Source: a virus
DNA: 64,000 nucleotides
IMG/VR virus record: IMGVR_UViG_3300002143_000235
Location: 124,001-188,000 of that record
Reading direction: 5' to 3' (one strand)
A model generated the notes under the pieces. The model saw nothing but the letters and a program-made list of their open reading frames with translations. It did no database searches and was not told the origin of the DNA. The number at the start of each line of letters is the position of its first letter. Positions within the stretch are counted from its first letter, which is position 1. Of the stretch, positions 1-6,837 are shown in pieces. Position numbers and translations under genes: made by a program.

Positions 1-2
1 AA

Positions 3-548
3 AATAACTCTGCAATCCCAGGTAAGTACAACTTTACAGTTGCTGCTGGTACTGAAGATGGACGCGTTCTTGGAATCGCTGGTACTGAAATGAACTTCAC
101 TGAAGATGATTACGTATCAATGAATCAAATGGGATCAAACCCAATCTCTTACGCTAAGAACATTGGATGGTATATTGAAACTGAATACACAGCTTCTCAA
201 GCACCTAAATCAGCATTGTCTTACTTACACGTACGTGAGATCTTGATTGACCTTGAGAACGAGCTTTACGCAATGTTGTTCAAGTACCAATACAAGTTCA
301 ACATTCCAGCTGTAAGAGCTAAAATCAAACGTGAGGCTGATGACATCTGTCAGAAATACCTTGATCGTTCTGCAATCACTGCGTTCACGAACGTAATTGA
401 TGATACGAATAACACTGCCGATCTTATCGACAACCAATTCGGTCTATTGAATACATACATCACACCGGTACGAGCTATGGCAACTATCGTCAACGTGATC
501 GGTATCCAATCAAACGGAGCAGTTGGTACAAGTACAGGATTCAACTAA
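3..548 (+). CDS. tail sheath protein, C-terminal part (gene starts before the window)
   Basis: The frame is open from the window edge, so only the last ~181 residues are visible. They contain a stretch like the C-terminal domain of contractile tail sheaths (T4 gp18 family): YLHVREILIDLENELYAM, then a region with AVRAKIKREADDICQKYL, and a C-terminal strand ending in FN. In the family this domain forms the inner sheath layer that contacts the tail tube and neighbouring subunits. The first in-frame ATG (position 90) is internal. A hairpin terminator follows directly, so this is the last gene of its transcription unit. The matching tail tube gene lies far away at 23.8 kb. Confidence 0.8.
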   Translation, partial: NNSAIPGKYNFTVAAGTEDGRVLGIAGTEMNFTEDDYVSMNQMGSNPISYAKNIGWYIETEYTASQAPKSALSYLHVREILIDLENELYAMLFKYQYKFNIPAVRAKIKREADDICQKYLDRSAITAFTNVIDDTNNTADLIDNQFGLLNTYITPVRAMATIVNVIGIQSNGAVGTSTGFN

Positions 549-564
549 AAACAAATACAATGAG

Positions 565-593
565 AAAGGCATCCAATTGGATGCCTTTTTTTA
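565..593. terminator. Rho-independent terminator after the sheath gene
   Basis: Perfect 10-bp stem AAAGGCATCC/GGATGCCTTT with an AATT loop and a T run. It lies between convergent genes; the T run overlaps the stop codon of the next minus-strand gene. Confidence 0.85.
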
Positions 594-782
594 TGCTTCT
601 ACTTTTTCAGTTTCAGCAGTAAGTACATGTTGAATTTGTGGAAGAATCATTTTCTGAAACTTCATACTCACAAATTTAATTCGTTGATGCTTATTATCAC
701 CTACTGCTTGTCTAAATACAAGACCAGATAAGTGATCTGCTAATTTTGCGTAGTTCTCGTTTGTGATGAGGTATGTCAGCAT
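591..782 (-). CDS. hypothetical protein, 63 aa
   Basis: Small protein on the minus strand, not recognised. It is rich in Lys, Gln and His, with no membrane segment or cysteine motif. It is the last gene of the minus-strand block at 0.6-2.8 kb, 17 nt downstream of the DUF2279-like gene, and its stop overlaps the terminator it shares with the sheath gene. Gene status rests on tight spacing and placement between a terminator and a clear upstream gene. Confidence 0.5.
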   Translation of the reverse strand: MLTYLITNENYAKLADHLSGLVFRQAVGDNKHQRIKFVSMKFQKMILPQIQHVLTAETEKVEA

Positions 783-799
783 TTCGTTTTATATTTTTT

Positions 800-1102
800 T
801 TATTTTATAGTGAATACAAAAGTAACTGTTCCAGCCATTGAACCTACGCCAGTCCATGCAAAATCAGCAAAGCTCGGTTGACCTTTTCCAGTTGTTTTGT
901 CATAAATTTCTTTTCCAAGTCCAGCAAGAATTGCTGTTCCAAATCCTATAAATATTGCTTGTTTTTTACTTGCACCAAGTTTATACGATACAAAAGATGA
1001 TGTATAGGATATTACTGTACCTGCTACAAAATGCTTAACCTTATCTGGTTGAATTTGAGATTGTGATAAAAAAGGTATTAAAAAAAATAATAAGAATTTC
1101 AT
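800..1102 (-). CDS. YfiM/DUF2279-like exported or membrane protein, 100 aa
   Basis: The N-terminus is a hydrophobic signal-like segment (MKFLLFFLIPFLSQSQ), probably for export. The remainder has small-residue-rich segments and the motif GLGKEIYDKTTGKGQPS followed by D-x-x-W-T-x-x-G-S, which resembles the YfiM/DUF2279 family of small envelope proteins (DKxKHF near the start, GKEIYD, then SxxD). The family role is not established. In a phage, an envelope protein of this kind might help lysis, but that is inference. A TATATTTG promoter lies just upstream. Confidence 0.6.
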   Translation of the reverse strand: MKFLLFFLIPFLSQSQIQPDKVKHFVAGTVISYTSSFVSYKLGASKKQAIFIGFGTAILAGLGKEIYDKTTGKGQPSFADFAWTGVGSMAGTVTFVFTIK

Positions 1103-1118
1103 AAAAAATATTTAATAG

Positions 1119-1126
1119 CAAATATA
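1119..1126 (-). promoter_or_regulatory. Bacteroidota-type -7 box (TATATTTG)
   Basis: On the minus strand TATATTTG sits 16 nt before the start of the DUF2279-like gene. It abuts the terminator of the preceding minus-strand gene. Confidence 0.6.
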
Positions 1127-1159
1127 ATAAAAAAAAGGACACCATTGCTGATGTCCTTT
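1126..1159 (-). terminator. terminator of the 146-aa minus-strand gene
   Basis: Stem AAAGGACA/TGTCCTTT with a 10-nt loop, followed on the minus strand by eight T residues. Confidence 0.7.
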
Positions 1160-1193
1160 AAAAATTTACCTAAAAGTATGAAAAAAGTATCTA

Positions 1194-1634
1194 TTAACCG
1201 TTTTTACGGAAAGTTGATACACGTTGTGAACGGATGTTAGAGATGTTTGTTCCTACGATTTTTGACATCGCGTTACGTACCTCGTCACGTGTGAAACTCA
1301 TAGAGAACACAAGTCCGTTTGATGTTTGACCTGCAGGGAATGCAACCCATAGGTTTTTGTTTGTACGATTAGTGATTTGACTCACTGTGTACATTGCTTT
1401 GATCGTTGCACCTTTAACAACTGCAGAGTTAACTGGAGTCTTTGGTGTTACAGATTTCGCTTTTGATGCTGTTTGTGTTTTTGATGCTTTAGTTGCCATA
1501 ATTGTAACTGTTTGATTTTGATTTGAATTATATTCTTTAGGACTATTATAGTCAGGTGTTTTAGGAAAGTTTAAACCAGTGCTTAAAATTAGTTCATGTT
1601 TCTTACGAGATGGATTTTTTTCAAAGTAATCCAT
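1194..1634 (-). CDS. hypothetical basic protein (146 aa; possible 101-aa form from 1499)
   Basis: Not recognised. From residue 46 the protein begins MATKASKTQTASKAK, an Ala/Thr/Lys-rich tail as in nucleic-acid-binding or histone-like phage proteins. It then has a compact C-terminal half with VSQITNRTNKNLWVAFP and FTRDEVRNAMSKIVG. The ATG at 1499 may be the true start, because the first 45 residues are compositionally different. The same frame continues upstream of position 1634 through a single TAA into a 26-codon ORF fused to the clamp gene, so the long form could be the remains of an interrupted gene. A terminator follows. Confidence 0.6.
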   Translation of the reverse strand: MDYFEKNPSRKKHELILSTGLNFPKTPDYNSPKEYNSNQNQTVTIMATKASKTQTASKAKSVTPKTPVNSAVVKGATIKAMYTVSQITNRTNKNLWVAFPAGQTSNGLVFSMSFTRDEVRNAMSKIVGTNISNIRSQRVSTFRKNG

Positions 1635-1652
1635 AGCTTTTAGTACATTACT

Positions 1653-1733
1653 TTAAAAAGTACCTGTTGTAATAAATTTATCATTGATATACAAATCAGA
1701 CCATGGATAATACATTTGAATCTCAATCGTCAT
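1653..1733 (-). CDS. 26-codon ORF coupled to the clamp gene, in frame with the next gene
   Basis: The ATG lies one base after the clamp stop codon (TAATATG), an arrangement typical of translational coupling. The peptide contains MYYPWSDLYINDK and ends at TAA. Seven sense codons further on in the same frame comes the ATG at 1634 of the next gene. It could be a real micro-gene, or the N-terminus of a longer protein interrupted by TAA. No homology is recognised. Confidence 0.4.
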   Translation of the reverse strand: MTIEIQMYYPWSDLYINDKFITTGTF

Positions 1734-1734
1734 A

Positions 1735-2496
1735 TTATCGAATATTTGAGAGTTCAAGACCAATCATGAGCGCCACATTGTCTTCTTTAAATAAAAGAAA
1801 CTGGTCAAACATGTGAATGGTAATGTGATCCGAAGGCGTGATGCTCTTCAGGTACTTATTATTAAAAGTCCAGATTTCATCTTCAACTGTTGGAAGATCT
1901 GCAACATGTACTGACCATCTTGTATCAAAGAATTCAAGTTTACCTTTTTTTACTCGCATCGAGATTGTTTCACTCTTATTAAGAGCAGATAGTTTCTTGA
2001 TATCACTAAATTCATCACCAGTCATAGTAAATGAAAAGTTTGCAAGATCAGGATTCATCTTATTTTCAACATCTTGTTTTGAGATGTCTTTAATTTGACG
2101 GTAGTCACCGGTAACAAAGTTGAATTTCAATTTACCGTCTGTGATATACATCATTCCAGCAATTTTGTCTTTATCCTTGTAAGCTAATCGACCATGAATA
2201 GGCGTTTCTTTTGCAAGATACAATTCTAGATTTTTCACAAAGTTACCACCATTCAAAACAATAAAGTCCATAATGATTGGTTCGTCAGCTGTAATGAATT
2301 CCTCAACAGGATACATAAATGACTTAAACCCGTGAATGAAATTATCTTTTCCTTCACGTGAATAAAATAATACATGTTCTTTATCGATCTTCATTTTAAT
2401 CATTTGATCGATTCTAGTGAGGTCTTTCAATACTGTAATAATCTCTTTTAGATTGGCACGATTGAACTCAAAGTTATAATCTCGTAAATTACTCAT
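1735..2496 (-). CDS. DNA polymerase sliding clamp-like protein (gp45/PCNA fold), 253 aa
   Basis: Length fits the T4 gp45 clamp (about 228 aa). The C-terminus, with YLKSITPSDHITIHMF then a strand LLFKEDNVALMIGLELS, has the strand pattern and closing LxxxxLELS seen in PCNA-like clamps; the N-terminus (FEFNRANLKEIITVLKDLTRI) fits the first helix of such a domain. Clamps tether the polymerase, and in T4 gp45 also activates late transcription together with the sigma-like gp55. That is relevant here because an ECF-like sigma gene lies at 38.9 kb. The gene starts 5 nt after an 88-aa gene and is followed by a coupled 26-codon ORF. The assignment is by pattern only. Confidence 0.6.
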   Translation of the reverse strand: MSNLRDYNFEFNRANLKEIITVLKDLTRIDQMIKMKIDKEHVLFYSREGKDNFIHGFKSFMYPVEEFITADEPIIMDFIVLNGGNFVKNLELYLAKETPIHGRLAYKDKDKIAGMMYITDGKLKFNFVTGDYRQIKDISKQDVENKMNPDLANFSFTMTGDEFSDIKKLSALNKSETISMRVKKGKLEFFDTRWSVHVADLPTVEDEIWTFNNKYLKSITPSDHITIHMFDQFLLFKEDNVALMIGLELSNIR

Positions 2497-2501
2497 ACGA
2501 A

Positions 2502-2768
2502 TTATACTTGTTCCAGATTAATTTGTTTGATAACTGAACGATCTACTTTTAAAATTTTTGATGCAAGACCATGTAAAATAGTATTTGTACTATCAACACA
2601 GTAATCATATAATAATTCAATATGTCTATCGGATAATTCCAATGCTGTATTATCACCAGTCTTATCCATTACAGATTGTGTTAGGATACAGATAACGTTA
2701 AAATCAGTAGATGCTTCCAAAACATCGCGTTCTGGAATAGATAATCTAATTGATGTGAGTGTATTCAT
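2502..2768 (-). CDS. hypothetical protein, 88 aa, upstream of the clamp gene
   Basis: Unrecognised, mostly helical-looking protein (LYDYCVDSTNTILHGLASKIL), without membrane segments. It is the first gene of the minus-strand block, 5 nt upstream of the clamp-like gene and probably co-transcribed with it, so a replication-related role is possible but unsupported by sequence. It diverges from the plus-strand gene at 2898. Confidence 0.6.
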   Translation of the reverse strand: MNTLTSIRLSIPERDVLEASTDFNVICILTQSVMDKTGDNTALELSDRHIELLYDYCVDSTNTILHGLASKILKVDRSVIKQINLEQV

Positions 2769-2864
2769 ATGTCTTAAATGTTATTAAAATCTATGTTTTT
2801 AGAACTATTTTTTAAAAAAGTTTAAAAAAATGTGGTAAAAGTTTTTTTATATCAAATACTTTGC

Positions 2865-2891
2865 TATCTTTGTATTGTTCAATTAATAATT
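2865..2891 (+). promoter_or_regulatory. promoter TATCTTTG with conserved TATTGTTCAATTAAT leader
   Basis: -7 box TATCTTTG (2865-2872), followed by the leader TATTGTTCAATTAATAATTA. Near-identical leaders follow the promoters at 5824, 29972 and, on the minus strand, 59774. Confidence 0.7.
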
Positions 2892-2897
2892 ACAAAT

Positions 2898-3254
2898 ATG
2901 AAAAACAGAGAATTCGCAGCAGCAGTAAACGCAAAAGCAGCACACTTAAGAGAAATTAAACGTGAAGCATCACAACGTTGTAGAGCACGCCAAAAAGCAA
3001 TCCTTAATGGTGAATTGTTTACACCAGAACTTGCTCTTCGTTCATTGCAACCAAAAGCAATCAAAGTTGAGAACTTCAAAATGGAGATTGGTAACAAAAC
3101 CATTCGTCTTAACAGAAATGGTGGTACAGCTGTTGCAATGATTACAGCAGAAAAAACTGAATCAGGAACTGTTAAAACAAGAAAGTCTTTCAAAGACATT
3201 CAAACAGCAGTTCGTGAATTTATGACAGTTACAAGCACAGTAGCTACTGCATAA
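2898..3254 (+). CDS. hypothetical basic protein, 118 aa
   Basis: Not recognised. The start at 2898 was chosen because it follows the promoter and leader directly; an upstream in-frame ATG (2832) lies before the -7 box. The N-terminal third is a strongly basic Ala/Arg helix (AAAVNAKAAHLREIKREASQ), and the rest has a small beta-rich stretch (KTIRLNRNGGTAVAMITAE). This could be a nucleic-acid-binding protein. It is a single-gene transcription unit with its own promoter and terminator, probably expressed early. Confidence 0.7.
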   Translation: MKNREFAAAVNAKAAHLREIKREASQRCRARQKAILNGELFTPELALRSLQPKAIKVENFKMEIGNKTIRLNRNGGTAVAMITAEKTESGTVKTRKSFKDIQTAVREFMTVTSTVATA

Positions 3255-3274
3255 TTGAAACAAACTACAACGAC

Positions 3275-3303
3275 AAGAGGATCATTTGGTCCTCTTTTTT
3301 TTA
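3275..3303 (+). terminator. Rho-independent terminator
   Basis: Stem AAGAGGATC/GGTCCTCTT (one G-U pair) with an ATTT loop and a run of eight T. Confidence 0.85.
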
Positions 3304-3384
3304 TTAAAAATTATGCCACATATGTAATATGTATGCATATATGCACATATTTAGACTTTGATTTATATTTTTTGTATAAAGTAT

Positions 3385-3867
3385 ATGAATTATAAATTAA
3401 CCATTGAATTAGTACCTGAAACAGCGTGGTATTCAAATGTACGTAGTAATGTTACTCGAACAGAATGGGATAAACTCCGTAAGGAATGCTATAGAAGAGC
3501 TGGACACAAATGTGAAATCTGTTCATCGACCGGACTTGTACAAGGATTCAAATGGCCTGTTGAATGTCATGAAATATGGGATTACAACGATGAGACACAT
3601 ATTCAAAAATTGATTGGTCTTATCTCACTCTGTCCTTTATGTCACAAGGTAAAACATCCAGGTCTTGCTGGTATACGCGGTGAATCGGATCTTGTTATCA
3701 AACAATTAATGCATGTCAATGAAATGTCGAAATATGATGCGACAAGGTATGTATCAAGTGCTTTTCGTATATTTGAACAAAGATCAGAACACAAATGGGA
3801 GTGTGATATCACATACTTAAATAATTATTTACAAGGACCAAATGATTGGATTACTAAAACAGATTGA
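3385..3867 (+). CDS. HNH-type zinc-finger nuclease-like protein, 160 aa
   Basis: Start taken at 3385, just after a T-rich promoter-like sequence. Two CxxC knuckles (CEICSS and CPLCHKVKH) flank a VECHEIWDYND segment, an arrangement of the HNH/treble-clef fold in which the H of ECHE and the final H coordinate metal. Such proteins are common free-standing phage HNH genes, either homing-type or DNA-processing. The C-terminal ~60 residues (from ESDLVIKQLMHVNEMS) are an unassigned helical region. It overlaps the next gene by 26 nt, so both are probably translated from one message. Confidence 0.65.
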   Translation: MNYKLTIELVPETAWYSNVRSNVTRTEWDKLRKECYRRAGHKCEICSSTGLVQGFKWPVECHEIWDYNDETHIQKLIGLISLCPLCHKVKHPGLAGIRGESDLVIKQLMHVNEMSKYDATRYVSSAFRIFEQRSEHKWECDITYLNNYLQGPNDWITKTD

Positions 3868-4396
3868 AAAGGAACAGATAATAGCTATTCTACGCTATCC
3901 TGTTAAATATTTTAAAACGCTTTACATTGATTATGAAAAGCCATATGTTTCAAGATTGCAATATGATCTTGGAAATGGTTACAGATTATCATTTCACAAA
4001 ATTGAAGAATGTGATACAAATGAAGCGCTTTATCATCCACATCCTTGGCCATCAGCTATTCATGTAATTAAAGGATCATATGAAATGGGAATTTCGTATT
4101 CAGAACAAAATTATCATTATGGTCAAGAAAATGCTAACAACAGTTTCCAATCCGAAATCGTAAAAAATGAAGTATGTAAACTTGTTGTGAATGATGGTTT
4201 CTATTATGAGATGCTCAATAGACATGGTTGGCATTATGTAAAACCATTAGATCAATGTTCAATGAGTGTAATGCTTATGGGACCAAAATGGTATGATGGT
4301 AGTCGACCAACGAAACAGTTACATGAATTGGATCCAGTTGTTGCTAATAATATTAGATTGGAGTTTTTGAATTATTATCTTGATTTATTAGTGTAA
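3842..4396 (+). CDS. cupin-like hypothetical protein, 184 aa
   Basis: The pattern HPHPWPSAIHVIKGSYEMGI, then an aromatic-rich strand with YYEMLNRHGWHYV and SMSVMLMGPKW, resembles a cupin double-stranded beta-helix, in which His residues of the two motifs bind metal. No enzyme family can be named. The start at 3842 lies inside the end of the HNH-like gene, and no better start exists downstream before conserved-looking sequence. It is followed by the PARP gene, which has its own promoter. Confidence 0.55.
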   Translation: MIGLLKQIEKEQIIAILRYPVKYFKTLYIDYEKPYVSRLQYDLGNGYRLSFHKIEECDTNEALYHPHPWPSAIHVIKGSYEMGISYSEQNYHYGQENANNSFQSEIVKNEVCKLVVNDGFYYEMLNRHGWHYVKPLDQCSMSVMLMGPKWYDGSRPTKQLHELDPVVANNIRLEFLNYYLDLLV

Positions 4397-4422
4397 AAGT
4401 TTTTTAAGTAGTTTTATTTTCG

Positions 4423-4430
4423 TATTTTTG
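4423..4430 (+). promoter_or_regulatory. -7 box TATTTTTG upstream of the PARP gene
   Basis: TATTTTTG lies 16 nt before the PARP start. A short out-of-frame ATG occurs at 4437. Confidence 0.5.
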
Positions 4431-4446
4431 TACAAAATGAAAATCA

Positions 4447-5724
4447 ATGGGAAAAGAGGTTAGACTTATCAAGGTTGATGGTGATGCGAACAATAATAAG
4501 TATTACAACATGGTCGAAAACGGTGATGGTACTTTCACTGCAACTTACGGACGTGTTGGAGCAGCTAAACCGCAGACCGATACTAAACCGATGTCGAAAT
4601 GGGATGCAACATATCGTGAAAAGACGAGTATCAAGAAAGGTTATGTCGATCAGACAGATCTATTCATTGATGAATCAGTAACGATTGATGTTGATGCATC
4701 AACAGGAACTAAAAAGAAATCAGTATTTAAAGATTTTCTTTCATCAAGATCAGCAGCAGTTGTACAAATGGTACGAGATCTTCAAGGTTGGGCAAAGGGA
4801 TCGGTAGAACGAAACTATACCGTAAGTTCTGAAGCTGTAACACAGAAGCAAGTTGACAAAGCACAGGAAACACTTGATCAAATTGTAGGTTTTCAATTAG
4901 ATGCTAACAACATTGCTGAGTTCAACAAACTCTTGCAGACGTTTTACAGTATTGTGCCTCGTAAGATGAAACATGTGAAAACACATCTTGTTGATCCTGA
5001 TTCTGATCTTACTGAACGTAAGAATGAAATCATTACGGAAGAACAGACAACACTCGACGTTATGGCAGGTCAGGTAAAATTGAATGCTGATATGAAAGAC
5101 AGTGATGTTGAAGAAGATCAGGAAGAAGTTGAAACTGACATTTTGAAATCATCTGGTCTTGATGTTATCGAAGTAACTGATGATGCTGTGATCAATAAGA
5201 TCAAAGGTCTGATGGCTGATAACTCACGAAAATTCCGTAAAGCATTTGAGGTTGTAAATACCAAAACACAATCAGCTTACGAGGGACAAATTAAGAAAGC
5301 CAAAAATCAAAAAGAAGAACTTTTCTGGCATGGTTCACGAAATGAAAATTGGTGGTCTATCCTTACAACCGGTTTACTTATTCGTCCATCCAATGCCGTT
5401 TATTCTGGTTCAATGTTTGGTGATGGTATCTACTTTGCAGACAAGTTTCAGAAGTCATTTGGATACACGTCAGGACGTGGTTCATACTGGGCTGGTGGAA
5501 ATGCCAATACAGCAATTTTAGCTCTTTACAATGTGCATGTGGGTGAACAAAAGATCATCAAACGCCATGATTCATCTTGCTACAAATTGTGTCATTCAAT
5601 CCTTGCAAAAGAGAACTGTGATTCTGTATTTGCACAAGGTGGAATTGATCTTCGTAACAATGAATACATTGTTTATCAATCACAACAAAATACAGTTAAG
5701 TATCTTGTAGTTGTTGAGGCATAA
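4447..5724 (+). CDS. poly(ADP-ribose) polymerase-like protein (WGR + helical + ART catalytic domain), 425 aa
   Basis: Domains in order: residues ~1-80 form a WGR-type domain (GDGTFTATYGRVGAA; Tyr replaces Trp of the name motif); ~90-190 are helical, like the PARP regulatory domain (WAKGSVERNY, then VTQKQVDKAQETLDQI); ~290-425 form the PARP catalytic domain. The H-Y-E triad of true polymerases is intact: His295 in FWHGSR, Tyr329 in GDGIYFADKF and Glu406 in NNEYIVYQ. The family transfers ADP-ribose from NAD+ to proteins or nucleic acids, often after sensing DNA ends through WGR. It may modify host proteins or DNA-repair factors during infection. It has its own promoter, a 12-bp repeat tract follows, and then a terminator. 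Related activities are encoded at 15.4, 19.8, 41.1 and 61.6 kb. Confidence 0.92.
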   Translation: MGKEVRLIKVDGDANNNKYYNMVENGDGTFTATYGRVGAAKPQTDTKPMSKWDATYREKTSIKKGYVDQTDLFIDESVTIDVDASTGTKKKSVFKDFLSSRSAAVVQMVRDLQGWAKGSVERNYTVSSEAVTQKQVDKAQETLDQIVGFQLDANNIAEFNKLLQTFYSIVPRKMKHVKTHLVDPDSDLTERKNEIITEEQTTLDVMAGQVKLNADMKDSDVEEDQEEVETDILKSSGLDVIEVTDDAVINKIKGLMADNSRKFRKAFEVVNTKTQSAYEGQIKKAKNQKEELFWHGSRNENWWSILTTGLLIRPSNAVYSGSMFGDGIYFADKFQKSFGYTSGRGSYWAGGNANTAILALYNVHVGEQKIIKRHDSSCYKLCHSILAKENCDSVFAQGGIDLRNNEYIVYQSQQNTVKYLVVVEA

Positions 5725-5730
5725 AAATAA

Positions 5731-5790
5731 TTTACTACTTTTACTACTACTTTTACTACTACTTTTACTACTACTTTTACTACTACTTTT
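5731..5790 (+). repeat. 12-bp tandem repeat (unit TTTTACTACTAC), about five copies
   Basis: Five near-perfect head-to-tail copies between the PARP stop codon and its terminator. Built from TAC triplets and T4 runs, with no coding role seen. Confidence 0.9.
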
Positions 5791-5791
5791 T

Positions 5792-5822
5792 AAAACCGGT
5801 GCGTTTCGTATCGGTTTTTTTA
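5792..5822 (+). terminator. Rho-independent terminator after the PARP gene
   Basis: Stem AAAACCGGTGCG/CGTATCGGTTTT with two G-U pairs, loop TTT, then T run. Confidence 0.8.
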
Positions 5823-5823
5823 T

Positions 5824-5850
5824 TATATTTGTATTGTTCAATTAATTATT
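5824..5850 (+). promoter_or_regulatory. promoter TATATTTG with conserved TATTGTTCAATTAAT leader
   Basis: -7 box at 5824-5831 overlapping the terminator T tract, followed by the same leader as at 2873 and 29980. Confidence 0.75.
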
Positions 5851-5853
5851 TAT

Positions 5854-6069
5854 ATGTCATTTACAGATTTTTTAGGAGCAGAGCTAAATGTTGGTGATGA
5901 GGTCGTTTTCATTTCCCGTGGATACAGAGACTTCAGTCGTGGAACTGTTGTTTCGTTTACACCACAAAAGGTTCGCATTGCACATATTCATCGCAATATA
6001 CCAGATTATGCAAAGTTACTTTTGCAAGATCCATATCAGTTAATCAAAGTACCCATTCAAACAAAATAA
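5854..6069 (+). CDS. small SH3/KOW-like protein, 71 aa
   Basis: Compact beta-rich protein with the pattern LNVGDEVVFISRGYRDFSRG followed by VVSFTPQKVRIAH, reminiscent of KOW/SH3-type barrels. I know similar small phage proteins of unknown function. It is the first gene of a tightly packed run to 8458 behind a strong early-type promoter, so it is probably expressed soon after infection. Confidence 0.65.
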   Translation: MSFTDFLGAELNVGDEVVFISRGYRDFSRGTVVSFTPQKVRIAHIHRNIPDYAKLLLQDPYQLIKVPIQTK

Positions 6070-6071
6070 TT

Positions 6072-6473
6072 ATGAAACTCTTTGGAAATAAAAATTCAAG
6101 TGTTGTAATCATCAACGGTAAGAAATATACTGGAAGTGGTGATATTCAGATTACCGATAATAAGATTCTAATCGGTGGAAAGGATGTGACAAAGGATCTT
6201 GAAAATTCACTCACTGTTACCATCGAGGTCCATGGTGATGCATCGATAGATGCTGATTGTTGTGAGAAAATCACGGTGAACGGAAATGCTGAAAGCGTTA
6301 AAACAATGTCAGGCAGTGTTCAATGTCAGAATGTTGCTGGTAGTATCAACACACAGTCAGGTGATGTTCGTTGTGGTGATGTCGGAAATGATGTAAAAAC
6401 AATGTCAGGTGATGTAACAGCTAAATCTATTATGGGTAAGGTGAGCACTATGTCAGGTGATATCAAACGTTAA
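6072..6473 (+). CDS. repeat protein with TMSGDV motifs, 133 aa
   Basis: The C-terminal half consists of imperfect ~16-residue repeats with KTMSGSVQ, NTQSGDVR, KTMSGDVT and STMSGDIK, each with glycine and valine spacing typical of a small beta-solenoid (polymer-forming or adhesin-like fold). The N-terminal half (VVIINGKKYTGSGDIQI) looks like a beta-sandwich. No signal peptide. Function unknown; proteins with these repeats are known from other phages and bacteria. Two nt after the preceding gene. Confidence 0.65.
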   Translation: MKLFGNKNSSVVIINGKKYTGSGDIQITDNKILIGGKDVTKDLENSLTVTIEVHGDASIDADCCEKITVNGNAESVKTMSGSVQCQNVAGSINTQSGDVRCGDVGNDVKTMSGDVTAKSIMGKVSTMSGDIKR

Positions 6474-6477
6474 GGAT

Positions 6478-6834
6478 ATGCAAGTAAAGATCAAAAATAT
6501 TGTAGTACACAACAAGCTTGAACTGATTAAGCTTCTTCGTGTAAATTTGGGTTATACAATGGATAATTGCATGAAGCTTGCAACACAACTCAGTGATAAC
6601 GAGACAATGGAATTGGATGAACATATCACATATGCTATACATGAGGGAAGGGATACTAAATGTATTACTTTCGATTTCGATAGGGAAGAAGAACCTGTAT
6701 ACAATCCGTATGCTTATCAGAACGATCTCGACTACATCGATGCGAAGGGATGGTATGACTCATTACCTGAGACACAGAAAGAATTTGTACGAACATTGGC
6801 AAGGGATTTTGTCCCTGGTCCAGCAATGGGATAA
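6478..6834 (+). CDS. hypothetical protein, 118 aa
   Basis: The N-terminal ~40 residues (NKLELIKLLRVNLGYTMDNCMKLATQL) resemble the helical layout of ribosomal L7/L12 C-terminal domains, but the resemblance is weak. The C-terminal part is acidic and ends in FVPGPAMG. Start at 6478, 4 nt after the previous stop; an in-frame ATG at 6457 overlaps the previous gene. No function can be given. Confidence 0.6.
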   Translation: MQVKIKNIVVHNKLELIKLLRVNLGYTMDNCMKLATQLSDNETMELDEHITYAIHEGRDTKCITFDFDREEEPVYNPYAYQNDLDYIDAKGWYDSLPETQKEFVRTLARDFVPGPAMG

Positions 6835-6837
6835 AGA

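Noticed and set aside
5731-5790. Possible CRISPR-like array
   Set aside because: Units are 12 bp, directly adjacent with no spacers, so this is a simple tandem repeat.
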